Shown here one piece after another: positions 8,165-16,607 of a DNA stretch of 64,000 bases. The position numbers were made by a program, and so were the translations under genes. Within the stretch, counting starts at the first letter, position 1, and every line of letters begins with the position of its first letter. A model generated the notes under the pieces. The model was given only the letters and a program-made list of their open reading frames with translations, did not search any database and had not been told where the DNA came from. Source of the DNA: Flavobacterium stagni (GTDB lineage Bacteria; Bacteroidota; Bacteroidia; Flavobacteriales; Flavobacteriaceae); NCBI RefSeq assembly GCF_004122105.1, contig NZ_SBKN01000004.1, positions 186,001-250,000 on the forward strand. The letters run 5' to 3'.

Positions 8165-9046
8165 ATGACAATTTTAGACGGTAAAAAAGTTTCAGAAGAC
8201 ATCAAAAATGAAATCGCTGATGAAGTGCAAAAAATGCGGAGTAATGGGGAAAAAGTCCCCCATTTGGCAGCAATCATTGTTGGGAATGACGGAGCGAGTA
8301 TGACTTATGTGAGCAGTAAAGTAAAAGCCTGCGAACGCGTGGGTTTTGAATCTACCTTAATCCGTATGCCCAGTACTACTTCTGAAACAGAGTTGCTCAA
8401 AAAAATCAAAGAATTGAATGAAGATGATGCGATTGACGGATTTATTGTGCAATTGCCATTACCCAAACAAATCGATACCCAACATATTTTGATGTCCATT
8501 GATCCCAGTAAAGATGTGGACGGTTTCCATCCCGAGAATTTTGGAAAAATGGCATTAGACATGAGTACATTCATCCCTGCAACTCCTTTTGGAATTTTGG
8601 AACTTCTCGAACGCTATAATGTAGAAACCAAAGGTAAGCATACTGTCGTTATCGGGCGTAGTCATATTGTGGGAAGGCCCATGAGTATCTTAATGGGTAG
8701 AAATCACTTTCCTGGAAATTCAACAGTGACACTCACACACAGTCATACCAAAAATATTAACCAAATTACCACCCAAGCGGATATTATCATAACTGCCCTA
8801 GGCGTCCCCAATTATTTAAAGGCAGAAATGGTAAAAGACGATGTAGTGGTCATTGATGTCGGAATCACACGTGTGGCCGATGAAACTGCTGAAAAAGGGT
8901 ACCGTATCGTTGGTGATGTGGATTTTGAAAATGTTTCCAAAAAAGCATCGCATATCACGCCGGTTCCAGGTGGGGTCGGACCCATGACAATTGCAATGTT
9001 ACTGAAAAATACACTTTTAGCCCGTGAGCAAAAACGGTTGAAATAA
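8165..9046 (+). CDS. folD: Bifunctional methylene-THF dehydrogenase / methenyl-THF cyclohydrolase
   Basis: 293-residue cytoplasmic enzyme of one-carbon metabolism that interconverts 5,10-methylene-, methenyl- and 10-formyl-tetrahydrofolate with NADP. Visible signatures are the Tyr/Lys active-site region MTYVSSKVKACERVG, DGFIVQLPLPKQID, KDVDGFHPEN, the Rossmann motif VVIGRSHIVGRPMSILM and the C-terminal TPVPGGVGPMTIAMLL. Length is normal. The acetyltransferase gene starts on the very next base, so the two are probably co-translated. Confidence 0.98.
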   Translation: MTILDGKKVSEDIKNEIADEVQKMRSNGEKVPHLAAIIVGNDGASMTYVSSKVKACERVGFESTLIRMPSTTSETELLKKIKELNEDDAIDGFIVQLPLPKQIDTQHILMSIDPSKDVDGFHPENFGKMALDMSTFIPATPFGILELLERYNVETKGKHTVVIGRSHIVGRPMSILMGRNHFPGNSTVTLTHSHTKNINQITTQADIIITALGVPNYLKAEMVKDDVVVIDVGITRVADETAEKGYRIVGDVDFENVSKKASHITPVPGGVGPMTIAMLLKNTLLAREQKRLK

Positions 9047-9535
9047 ATGAATATTCGGATTGCCACAACGCAAGATTGCCCACTTATTCAGTCACTAGCC
9101 AAAACGATTTGGCCTGTGGCTTATCGAACTATATTATCCAAAGAGCAATTGGATTATATGTTGGATAAATTCTATACTCCCGCTGCTTTAGAACTGCAAA
9201 TGGAGCAAGGGCAAGTTTTTTTTATTTTAGAGGAAAATGGTGAACCACTTGGTTTCGCTGCGGTGGCGTTACATGAAAAACCTAATATTGCAAAATTGCA
9301 CAAACTCTATGTTTTGTCCCATTTGCAAGGTAAAGGTTGGGGAAAAATTCTCTTAGAACATTGTTGTGTTTATGCATTGCAGCATCACCAACAGTCTATT
9401 TTTTTAAATGTCAACCGTTTCAATAAAGCGCTAACTTTTTATGAAAAGTTTGGATTTACTTGTATTGAAACGGTTGATATTCCTATAGGGAATGGGTACT
9501 TAATGGAAGATTATGTAATGGAAAAAAGGTTATAA
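9047..9535 (+). CDS. GNAT-family N-acetyltransferase
   Basis: 162 residues with the GNAT fold. The acetyl-CoA-binding motif A is seen in LHKLYVLSHLQGKGWGKILL (Q-x-x-G-x-G type), and a later FYEKFGF motif B is typical of small-molecule or protein acetyltransferases. ATG directly abuts the folD stop. The substrate is not predictable. The last 6 bases overlap the convergent gene. Confidence 0.85.
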   Translation: MNIRIATTQDCPLIQSLAKTIWPVAYRTILSKEQLDYMLDKFYTPAALELQMEQGQVFFILEENGEPLGFAAVALHEKPNIAKLHKLYVLSHLQGKGWGKILLEHCCVYALQHHQQSIFLNVNRFNKALTFYEKFGFTCIETVDIPIGNGYLMEDYVMEKRL

Positions 9536-10018
9536 TTTTTTCAGAACTTCTGCTAAATTTCCTTTTTCATTACCCGCAATTAGTTTTTTTAAATTCGATG
9601 TTAGCGGCACGTTATTCTCTTTTTTAGCCACATAATTCATAGCGATTCGTAAAGTGTTTAACTCAACAGCAGCAATATCTTTTGAATCCCCATGTTCTTT
9701 AACCAAATAAACAATCATGGCTGCCAAATAAACCCCCAATAAATTGGAGTTTTCACCACTAAACTTGGTGGCAGTTTCAGATAGGCTAAATGTATAGTCG
9801 GGAGTGCCTTCCATCCATTGCATCAGGAATTGCAAATGTTGTATCCGAAGCATTTCATTGTTGTCTAGGGGTGAATTGAGTAAGTACGTTGCACTTTCAA
9901 TTACTTTGGGCTCCGCAATTTTGTAATCGGCTTCTTTTTTAAATTCAATCGGACTAACTTCTTGACTAAAATTTAAAGACCAAGTTAAAAGTGCAAGGAA
10001 TAGAAATACTTTTCTCAT
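9530..10018 (-). CDS. Small exported protein of unknown function
   Basis: 162 residues. A signal peptide is clear (MRKVFLFLALLTWSLNFSQE, cleavage near 18). The mature part is mostly helical and ends with two lysine-rich segments (LKKLIAGNEKGNLAEVLKKL). No catalytic motif is recognised. Its 3' end overlaps the acetyltransferase gene by 6 bases (convergent). It lies 25 bases downstream of the large type IX substrate on the same strand, so read-through from that gene is possible. Confidence 0.7.
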   Translation of the reverse strand: MRKVFLFLALLTWSLNFSQEVSPIEFKKEADYKIAEPKVIESATYLLNSPLDNNEMLRIQHLQFLMQWMEGTPDYTFSLSETATKFSGENSNLLGVYLAAMIVYLVKEHGDSKDIAAVELNTLRIAMNYVAKKENNVPLTSNLKKLIAGNEKGNLAEVLKKL

Positions 10019-10043
10019 CTAAATATTGAATTAGGATTATAAA

Positions 10044-12263
10044 TTACTGTTTTTGGAATCGAAGAACCACCTTAGAATCTGAGTTAGATAATCGAAGCAA
10101 GTACTGTCCAGGAACTAGTTCTGCTATAGCAATCTGTTGAGCGTACACGGGTTTAACGGCAAGTAAGCGCCCCGACAGATCAAATAATTCCGCGATCTGA
10201 AAAGCATCATTGGATAATGTGATGAAATCATGTGCGGGATTGGGAGCCAATTGAAGCGAAATAGCTTCATTTTCTACTGTTCCCAAGGCATTAACTGTTG
10301 TTGTATAAGTATTCGTTACAATCGGTAAATTGTAGTCAAAATAGATAGAAGCCGTATTGGAGAAGGAATCGCCAATGACTAAACTCGATTTTGTGCGAAT
10401 TTTAAACACAATATATCCGTCATTAGAGGCATCATCAAACGGTAAATTGATGTTTTCGAAAATAAAATCTACTTGACCATTTGGAAGTGTTCTTGAATCA
10501 TAGGGATGACTTGCGTCTAAAATGATCATCGAACTTAAATCCAATTTAGCACTGTCAATCATATCCGTAATCACAATATTACGGGCTGGTGCCGTTCCTA
10601 AATTTTCAAATCGAATCATATAGTGTACAAAATCGCCCACTTTTTCTGTAGAAATCGTAGCTCCTTCCAAACAAAACTTAAAGTTAGGATCAAAAGAATT
10701 TACTACAGTATGTTTTAATTCAAATTGGTTGTCATTAGAATGCTCATCGGTTAAACCATTCACATTGGCCGTAAAATTTAATACATCACCGGATTGTAGT
10801 CCAGGTGTACTGGCAGGTGTTTGTAATACATGGGTAACCAAGAATTCTTCCGAGGCAAACGGTTGTAAATCGGTAACGGTCCATGAAATCTGATTGGCAT
10901 TGAGCGAAGTGGCTACAGGATTTACCGTGCTTAAACTTGCCAATTGAGCATTGAAGCTCCAAGTTATTGTAGCTGTCTGAGTAGTTGTTCCCTTGTTTTT
11001 ACAAATGATTTTATAGGTTGCGGAATAGCCTGGAACCGCATCAGTTAGTGGAATGGCAATGATTTCTAAATCATTATGATTTCCATTGTAACTCAGACAA
11101 AAATCTTGGGTAAACGGACTGAGGTTTAAAGGGAAGTTGAGTTGTGAAACAGCCGGATTTATTACATAATATTCAGGATGTTCAATAATAGGTTCAATAG
11201 TATAATTGCCTTCGTTCAGATAAATGGAATAATTGCCATTTTCTGAAGAACTGTAACGTTGTTCCGTTTGGTTATTTCGAACCAACTTCAAATTTACTTT
11301 GGGAACGAGCGGATCATTTAGGTCACATCCATTCGAACTAGTGTTAAAACGAACCGAACCTTTTAAAGAATACAATGTTCCTCCTGGTTGAAAGGTACAA
11401 TACGGATTGACAGCACATTGCGAACTACCCGAATAGGTGTTCACCATAAACTGTATACTTGCAATTTCAATGGGGTTATCGTCGGTGCAAACAAAGTTTA
11501 ATTGGGGAGTGTTGGTCAAACTTAGTCCCGACTCAAACCGGTTGTTTTTAAGATACACCTGTTGCAGGTTCGGATTGTTGTCTAATTGAACAACCGATAA
11601 ATTTGCCAAATTACTTCCGTCAAATTGCGAAATTAGCGTTTGCGATGCATACACATTCGCAATATTCAAACCGTTGTTGAAAACTAATGAATTCAACGGG
11701 TTATTACTGATGTCTAGCTGACTTAATCCCGTCAATCCCTGAGTGGTAAATGTTTGTATAGCATTTCCAGCCAAGTTCAAATTCACCAAAGCACCATTGT
11801 TTCCAAAAAGTACATCTTGAAATTGGTTATTTTGCCCCTCAAACCATTGCAATTGGTTCAAAGTGGAAAGATTTATCGTAGTAAGTTGATTGTTTTTACA
11901 AGCCAAATGGGTGAGGTTGGTCAAACTTTGAATGGGTAATTGCAACAATAAGTTGGCATTGCAATTCAATACCCGCAATTGAGAGAATGCTGAAATTCCG
12001 GAAAGCGAAACAATTTTTGCATTCACCGGACTCCCTTGGTTGTTGATGTCCAATTGAAAAACTTGTAGCGCTTCTTGCGTTTCTATTTCACCATTTGCAT
12101 TGTTGTCAATAGCTATTGAATTCCCCGAACTGTTTTTAGCAATCGTATTAGAAGGAGAGGATTGAAGCAGTTTAAATTTAAAATTGGAGTCAGGAATAGT
12201 CACCACCTGAGCTAAGGTGAAAAAAGGCAAAACGATAAGAAAAATGAGTAATTTTTCTTTCAT
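10044..12263 (-). CDS. Leucine-rich-repeat surface protein with type IX secretion sorting domain
   Basis: 739 residues. Signal peptide (1-18, ending TLAQ). An N-terminal stretch VTIPDSNFKFKLLQ is followed by internalin-like leucine-rich repeats (about 85-270; LTHLACKNNQLTTINLS, LSQLDISNNPLNSLVF). Then come two beta-sandwich domains, the second of the DUF11-like bacterial type (EKVGDFVHYMIRFENLGTAPARNIVITD). A type A C-terminal sorting domain (about 665-739, LAPNPAHDFITL ... GQYLLRLSN) directs secretion through the type IX system. It is probably cell-surface attached or released and used in adhesion. A 15-bp palindrome overlaps its promoter. Confidence 0.9.
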   Translation of the reverse strand: MKEKLLIFLIVLPFFTLAQVVTIPDSNFKFKLLQSSPSNTIAKNSSGNSIAIDNNANGEIETQEALQVFQLDINNQGSPVNAKIVSLSGISAFSQLRVLNCNANLLLQLPIQSLTNLTHLACKNNQLTTINLSTLNQLQWFEGQNNQFQDVLFGNNGALVNLNLAGNAIQTFTTQGLTGLSQLDISNNPLNSLVFNNGLNIANVYASQTLISQFDGSNLANLSVVQLDNNPNLQQVYLKNNRFESGLSLTNTPQLNFVCTDDNPIEIASIQFMVNTYSGSSQCAVNPYCTFQPGGTLYSLKGSVRFNTSSNGCDLNDPLVPKVNLKLVRNNQTEQRYSSSENGNYSIYLNEGNYTIEPIIEHPEYYVINPAVSQLNFPLNLSPFTQDFCLSYNGNHNDLEIIAIPLTDAVPGYSATYKIICKNKGTTTQTATITWSFNAQLASLSTVNPVATSLNANQISWTVTDLQPFASEEFLVTHVLQTPASTPGLQSGDVLNFTANVNGLTDEHSNDNQFELKHTVVNSFDPNFKFCLEGATISTEKVGDFVHYMIRFENLGTAPARNIVITDMIDSAKLDLSSMIILDASHPYDSRTLPNGQVDFIFENINLPFDDASNDGYIVFKIRTKSSLVIGDSFSNTASIYFDYNLPIVTNTYTTTVNALGTVENEAISLQLAPNPAHDFITLSNDAFQIAELFDLSGRLLAVKPVYAQQIAIAELVPGQYLLRLSNSDSKVVLRFQKQ

Positions 12264-12304
12264 CTAAATTCGCAGTTATAAAGTCCACATATATTCCTAT
12301 GTAT

Positions 12305-12346
12305 CAAATATAACATAAAAAATCATATCTGTGATTTTTTATGTTA
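12305..12346 (-). promoter_or_regulatory. -7 box with abutting 15-bp palindrome before the LRR surface gene
   Basis: TATATTTG on the - strand (12312 to 12305) fits the -7 consensus and lies 42 bases from the ATG. A perfect inverted repeat occupies its upstream side: TAACATAAAAAATCA (12311-12325) and TGATTTTTTATGTTA (12332-12346) around TATCTG. No T run follows on either strand, so it is more likely an operator than a terminator. Confidence 0.45.
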
Positions 12347-12391
12347 AAAAAGGAAAGATTAATCAAGTAAAGTTGATAATAATGAGCAAAC

Positions 12392-12423
12392 TAAAAATAA
12401 AACAACCCCAATCAATGGGGTTG
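12392..12423 (-). terminator. Orphan terminator on the - strand
   Basis: CAACCCCA (12403-12410) pairs with TGGGGTTG (12416-12423). On the - strand the stem is followed by TTTTATTTTTAG. No annotated gene ends here, which implies an unannotated - strand transcript in the 12.43-12.65 kb interval. Confidence 0.6.
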
Positions 12424-12462
12424 CTTACACTGCAAATTTATAAGGATAGGAAATAGGACATG

Positions 12463-12585
12463 TCAAAAGCTGATTCCGGTCCAGTCGCCCCGCATTTCCT
12501 CAGCGTAGGCAACATGTAATGTTCGCAGATGCGACCAAACCTCAAATTGAATCAGTAGTCTGAACAATACAACGCAATTTTTCAT
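12463..12585 (-). CDS. Possible 40-residue small protein or small RNA
   Basis: An ATG-started frame of 40 codons begins MKNCVVLFRLLIQFEVW and ends MRGDWTGISF. It lies between an A-rich leader and the orphan terminator 40 bases downstream. TAGCTTCG (- strand, about 12642-12635) is a weak -7 candidate. Local GC is higher than in the surrounding spacer. The frame may be accidental and the transcript a non-coding RNA; no family is recognised. Confidence 0.3.
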   Translation of the reverse strand: MKNCVVLFRLLIQFEVWSHLRTLHVAYAEEMRGDWTGISF

Positions 12586-12732
12586 GTTTGTTTTGTATCG
12601 TTTTTTCTAAGGCGAATAATTAGATGAATAACACAGTACGAAGCTAACGAAAAGGAATTTTTAAAAAAATAGCTACTGAGTACATTGGGCAATCATTCGA
12701 TTAAATGCCCCTTTTGCCTGAGGATTGTAATA

Positions 12733-12770
12733 TTTAGAATTTAGAATTTAGAATTCATAACTCATAATTC
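12733..12770. repeat. AT-rich micro-repeat
   Basis: Three tandem TTTAGAA units (12733-12753) are followed by TTCATAACTCATAATTC (12754-12770). The second word recurs at 16.57 kb and, varied, at 44.23 kb. Confidence 0.7.
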
Positions 12771-12826
12771 TTTTAGCGTGTCCCCGTAGAAAGTATTGCC
12801 ATTCATTCACGCCATTGCTTCGGGGT

Positions 12827-12899
12827 CGGGTCATTCGCTGCAAGTCCGTTGCCTTCGTAAACTTCGGCATCCGGGCTTTCCGCTGCTACCCCTCACGCG
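12827..12899. repeat. REP-like intergenic element, copy A
   Basis: GGTCATTCGCTGCAAGTCCG and CATCCGGGCTTTCCGCTGCT frame a stem: 12842-12853 pairs with 12866-12878 around a 12-base loop. Copy B lies at 43997-44068. GC is far above that of the flanks. The remaining spacer 12586-12931 holds only micro-repeats and this element. Confidence 0.75.
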
Positions 12900-12931
12900 A
12901 CTGTGTGCTAAAAAGGCATTGCGGTTTATAA

Positions 12932-13762
12932 TTACTGTTTGGGTTTCCCTTTGAAGTCTTTGATAATAGGGAATCGTGAAGTTTTAGGTGTTGCTTTAAG
13001 TGTTCCGCTTGTTTTCGATTTTGGAGTTTGCTCACTTTTCAAATCACTAGCCTCTTCAGTTTTACTCGAAGGTGCAATCAATTGGTCCAATTGTTTTAAT
13101 TCAGCAGGCGTGAGTTTTCGGTATTTTCCAACCGGAACATCCAAACTAATATTGATGATCCGAATGCGTTTTAAGGCGGTTACTTCATAATCCAAATATT
13201 CGCACATACGGCGAATTTGGCGGTTTAGTCCTTGGGTGAGTACGATGCGAAATACAAACCGACTGATTTGCTCTACCTTACATTTTCGTGTTACAGTATC
13301 AAGTATGGGTACACCATTACCCATGCGTTGGATAAATCGATCCGTGATGGGTTTGTTCACCGTAACGATATATTCTTTTTCGTGATTGTTGCGTGCCCGA
13401 AGAATTTTATTGACAATATCACCATCATTGGTCATAAAAATCAATCCCTCACTCGCTTTATCCAATCGTCCAATAGGGAATATCCGTTCGGGATAATTGA
13501 TGTAGTCCACTATGTTGTTTTTGACGGCTGTATTTGTCGTACATTCAATGCCAACGGGTTTGTGGAAAGCCAAGTAAATACGCTCTTCTTGTTTGTTATG
13601 AATGGGTTTTCCGTCCACAAAAATTTGATCTTCCGAAGTCACTTTCATACCCATTTCGGGTAATTTTCTATTCACGGTAATGCGTCCTTGCTCAATGAGT
13701 TTGTCCGCTTCACGACGGGAGCAATATCCGGATTCCGATAAATATTTGTTTAAACGGGTCAT
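12932..13762 (-). CDS. rluF: 23S rRNA pseudouridine synthase RluF-like
   Basis: 276 residues of the RsuA/RluB/E/F family, which isomerises uridine in rRNA; RluF acts at position 2604 of 23S rRNA in E. coli. An N-terminal S4 RNA-binding domain (MTRLNKYLSESGYCSRREAD) is followed by the catalytic motif PIGRLDKASEGLIFMTNDGD with the conserved Asp. NHEKEYIVTVNKPIT, GVPILDTVTRKCKV and GLNRQIRRMCEYL follow the RluF pattern rather than RsuA. The C-terminal tail is basic (about 215-276). It stands alone between repeat-rich DNA and an alpha/beta hydrolase gene 27 bases upstream. Confidence 0.92.
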   Translation of the reverse strand: MTRLNKYLSESGYCSRREADKLIEQGRITVNRKLPEMGMKVTSEDQIFVDGKPIHNKQEERIYLAFHKPVGIECTTNTAVKNNIVDYINYPERIFPIGRLDKASEGLIFMTNDGDIVNKILRARNNHEKEYIVTVNKPITDRFIQRMGNGVPILDTVTRKCKVEQISRFVFRIVLTQGLNRQIRRMCEYLDYEVTALKRIRIINISLDVPVGKYRKLTPAELKQLDQLIAPSSKTEEASDLKSEQTPKSKTSGTLKATPKTSRFPIIKDFKGKPKQ

Positions 13763-13789
13763 GCCGCAAAGATACAGTTTCTATCGAAC

Positions 13790-14632
13790 TTAATTTCGAT
13801 TAATAAATTCAATAATGGTTTGGTACAAATAGGCATCGTGTAGACCATGACCTAAACCGCGTGTCGTGACAAATTCAGCTTTGGGCCATGCACTGGCAAT
13901 TTTGTTGCTCTCTTCCCACAAAACTACAGCGTCCTCTTTATCGTGAATAATTAATCCTTCCTGAGGGATGTTTTCAACAAATTGTGCCGCAGAAAATTTT
14001 TCTATGGAAATGGAAAAACGCCGTTGCACATAGGTTTTTAAATGGAGATAAACCTTTCTATTCAATCCCAATAAAGTCACATAATTTTTTAAAATAATTT
14101 TAAAATCGGAAGGCGCACCTAAGAGTACAAAACGCTCGATTTCATGGGGATAATGTTTTTGATAATAGGTAATCGCATTTCCACCCACCGAATGACCAAT
14201 CAATGCTTTTGGAGCATAAATGGAAGCGATTTTATGAATAAATTCCGCATATAAAGGAACATTGAATTCCTTGCCACTACTCATACCATGGGCCGGACCG
14301 TCAATGGCAATTATAGTCTTGCCTGTTTTAAGTAATTGTTTTAAAAGCTTTTTCCAACGCGAAGCATTACTTTCCCAACCGTGAATAAGAAGTATTACCT
14401 CCTCATTGCCTTTCCAAATATACGTTTGGATTGTATGGGTGTCTAAGGTATGTTTTACATGTTTGGCTCGAACTAAAGCTTTCGGGATATGGCTGGATTT
14501 GATTTTTCCTTTTCGGGGCGAACTAAATAGTCGGTACGCCAATCGGAAAGCATGTTTTGGATAGATATAGCTCATCACGTTGATGTACAAACCAACCAAT
14601 TTGACAAGGATATATTGAGTAATCTTTTTCAA
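13790..14632 (-). CDS. Alpha/beta-hydrolase fold protein
   Basis: 280 residues. The oxyanion-hole motif HGWESNAS, IDGPAHGMS and the nucleophile elbow GHSVGG are visible, with a late Asp (HDKEDAVV) and the catalytic His in GLGHGLHDAYL. The N-terminus (KLVGLYINVMSYIYP) is hydrophobic and may associate with the membrane. It is a likely esterase or lipase of unknown substrate. A terminator separates it from the upstream coiled-coil gene. Confidence 0.85.
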   Translation of the reverse strand: MKKITQYILVKLVGLYINVMSYIYPKHAFRLAYRLFSSPRKGKIKSSHIPKALVRAKHVKHTLDTHTIQTYIWKGNEEVILLIHGWESNASRWKKLLKQLLKTGKTIIAIDGPAHGMSSGKEFNVPLYAEFIHKIASIYAPKALIGHSVGGNAITYYQKHYPHEIERFVLLGAPSDFKIILKNYVTLLGLNRKVYLHLKTYVQRRFSISIEKFSAAQFVENIPQEGLIIHDKEDAVVLWEESNKIASAWPKAEFVTTRGLGHGLHDAYLYQTIIEFINRN

Positions 14633-14657
14633 AGCAGGTAATCTTAAATTGGGGTAA

Positions 14658-14684
14658 TGAAAAAGCCACCGTAAAAGGTGGCTT
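14658..14684 (-). terminator. Terminator after the coiled-coil protein gene
   Basis: On the - strand AAGCCACC, a 6-base loop and GGTGGCTT form an 8-bp stem followed by T residues. It lies just downstream of the stop at 14689. Confidence 0.9.
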
Positions 14685-14688
14685 GGTA

Positions 14689-15468
14689 TTATATCGATGC
14701 GAACATTTGTTCCATTTTTTCTCTTTCTTCCTGAGCCAGAACATTGTCCACCAAAATTCGTCCTGAATGCTCGTCGGTTAAAATTTTCTTTCGAGAAGCA
14801 ATTTCAACTTGTGTTTGTGGAGGAATGGTGAAGAATGAACCTACAGAAGCTCCACGTTCAATAGATACTACCGCAAGACCATTACGAACACTGTTGCGGA
14901 TACGATCATAAGCAGTTAATAAACGAGCTTCAATTCCTTGACGGTATTCGGCTGATTTTTCCATCAAAAAGTTTTCTTCTTTTTGTGTTTCTGCCATAAT
15001 ATCATTCAATTCCGCTTTCTTATGTTTTAAGTGCGTCGACTTTTGATCCAATTTCTCTTTGGTTTGTGAAATGGATTCTTTTTTGAATTCAATCGAAGCT
15101 TTTAATTCTTTGATTTGCTTTTCAGCCAATTGAATTTCCAATTCTTGGTATTCAACTTCTTTAGTCAACGCATTGAATTCGCGGTTGTTGCGAACGTCTT
15201 TTTGTTGTTCTGTATATTTTTTAATGGAAACTTGGTGCCCTTCAATAGCCGCTTTTTTTGATTTGATGCTTTCTTCAATCTGCGCCAAGTCCATTTGTAG
15301 TTTGTCCAAACGAGTGGTTAATCCGGCAACCTCGTCCTCTAAATCTTCTACTTCTAGAGGTAGTTCGCCGCGAACACTTCTAATTTCGTCAATGCGAGAA
15401 TCGATTAACTGTAAATCATATAGCGCTCTTAATTTTTCTTCAACGCTCATTTCTTTTGTAGTAGCCAT
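14689..15468 (-). CDS. Coiled-coil protein of the C4 zinc-ribbon (CT398/HP0958) family, cysteines lost
   Basis: 259 residues. A long antiparallel coiled coil (about 10-195) is followed by a C-terminal segment collinear with the family's zinc ribbon. The four metal-binding cysteines are absent: GASVGSFF stands where family members have a C-x-G-C motif, and TDEHSGRILVD where they have C-x-x-CGRIL. Relatives bind RNA or flagellar and secretion factors in other phyla; the role here is unknown. The Nif3-like gene ends 3 bases upstream, so the two form an operon that ends at the terminator 14658-14684. Confidence 0.88.
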   Translation of the reverse strand: MATTKEMSVEEKLRALYDLQLIDSRIDEIRSVRGELPLEVEDLEDEVAGLTTRLDKLQMDLAQIEESIKSKKAAIEGHQVSIKKYTEQQKDVRNNREFNALTKEVEYQELEIQLAEKQIKELKASIEFKKESISQTKEKLDQKSTHLKHKKAELNDIMAETQKEENFLMEKSAEYRQGIEARLLTAYDRIRNSVRNGLAVVSIERGASVGSFFTIPPQTQVEIASRKKILTDEHSGRILVDNVLAQEEREKMEQMFASI

Positions 15469-15471
15469 ATT

Positions 15472-16572
15472 TTATAAGTACTTAACCGGGTTTGTATTTT
15501 CTTCTGATAAAACGACTGCAAAATTAGTAATTTTTTCTTTAAGAAAATCAACTATATAATTTTTTGTAAATCTTTCACTCTCAAAATGTCCGATATCTGC
15601 AAGCAACATTTTGCCTTCGGCTTCGTAAAAATTATGGTATTTTAAATCGGCAGTGAGGTAGCAATCTGCACCCGCTTGTAATGCATTTTTGATTGCAAAA
15701 CTACCCGAACCTCCCAATACGGCTACTTTTTGAATTTTTTTACCCAAAAATGCTGAATGCCGAATGCCACCACAATCCAGTTTGGACTTGACCATCGTTA
15801 AAAATTCAACTTCATCCATTGGATGTTCTAATTGTCCGATGCGACCCAAACCAATGTTTTGATGCGAGTTTTGTAAGGAGTAAACTTCATAAGCGACTTC
15901 CTCATAACGGTGACTCGCAAAAAGCGCTTTTAGAATTTTACTCTGTAAATGCTTTTCAAAAGTCACTTCGATTTTGACTTCTTGGGCTGCTACCATTTCA
16001 AACCGTTCGCCCACCACAGGATTGCTGTTTTCATTGCCTTGGTAAGTGCCTGTTCCGGTCGAACTAAAACTGCAGTTTTCATAATTACCTATGGTTCCCG
16101 CTCCAGCAGCAAATAAGGCCGTTCGAATGGTTGCCGCATCTTCAACAGGTGCAAAGGTGACCAGTTTTTGAATGAAATCCGACTTGGGTACAAGTACTGA
16201 ACTATTTAAAATACCTAGTGCATTGCAAAATAAAGCATTTACACCGTTTGGATGATTGTCCAAAGCGGTATGAACCGCATAAATGGCGATGTCATTTTTA
16301 ATGGCTTTGATGACTGCTCGTTCCACATAATTTTTCCCCGTTATTTTTTTCAATCCCGAAAACAAAATAGGGTGGAAACAAACTACCAAATTGCATTTTT
16401 TGGTGATGGCTTCATCTATAACCGTCTCCAAAGCATCATGACAAACCAAAATTCCAGTCAACGTCGATTCAACATCACCCACCAAAAGTCCCACATTGTC
16501 AAAATCCTCTGCATAGGCCAAAGGCGCTAATTCTTCAAGGATAGGCAGTATTTCTTTAATTCTATAACTCAT
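15472..16572 (-). CDS. Nif3-like dinuclear metal-centre protein (YbgI/YqfO type)
   Basis: 366 residues. The N-terminal half (LAPLAYAEDFDNVGLLVGD, CHDALETVIDEA, VCFHPILFSGLKKI, YAVHTALDNHPNGVN) and the C-terminal half (VAVLGGSGSFAIKNAL, ADCYLTADLKYHNFYEA, DIGHFESERF) carry the conserved His, Asp and Glu metal ligands. A middle insertion of about 100 residues matches the YqfO/CutA1-like domain of the long family form. The function is unresolved in the family, though it is often annotated as GTP cyclohydrolase 1 type 2. The start codon and first codons (MSYRI) lie inside an AT-rich micro-repeat, so the repeat supplies the start. Confidence 0.92.
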   Translation of the reverse strand: MSYRIKEILPILEELAPLAYAEDFDNVGLLVGDVESTLTGILVCHDALETVIDEAITKKCNLVVCFHPILFSGLKKITGKNYVERAVIKAIKNDIAIYAVHTALDNHPNGVNALFCNALGILNSSVLVPKSDFIQKLVTFAPVEDAATIRTALFAAGAGTIGNYENCSFSSTGTGTYQGNENSNPVVGERFEMVAAQEVKIEVTFEKHLQSKILKALFASHRYEEVAYEVYSLQNSHQNIGLGRIGQLEHPMDEVEFLTMVKSKLDCGGIRHSAFLGKKIQKVAVLGGSGSFAIKNALQAGADCYLTADLKYHNFYEAEGKMLLADIGHFESERFTKNYIVDFLKEKITNFAVVLSEENTNPVKYL

Positions 16573-16600
16573 AACTCATAATTCATAATTCATAATTCAG
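16564..16600. repeat. AT-rich micro-repeat reaching the Nif3 start codon
   Basis: ATAACTC and ATAATTC words are repeated in tandem (about five units). They are closely related to the repeats at 12754-12770 and 44228-44300, and the Nif3-like start codon at 16570-16572 is part of the array. Confidence 0.75.
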
Positions 16601-16607
16601 AACTCCA

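Noticed and set aside
12586..12931. Known RNA such as tmRNA, 4.5S RNA or RNase P RNA in this spacer
   Set aside because: None of the diagnostic conserved segments of these RNAs was found on either strand.
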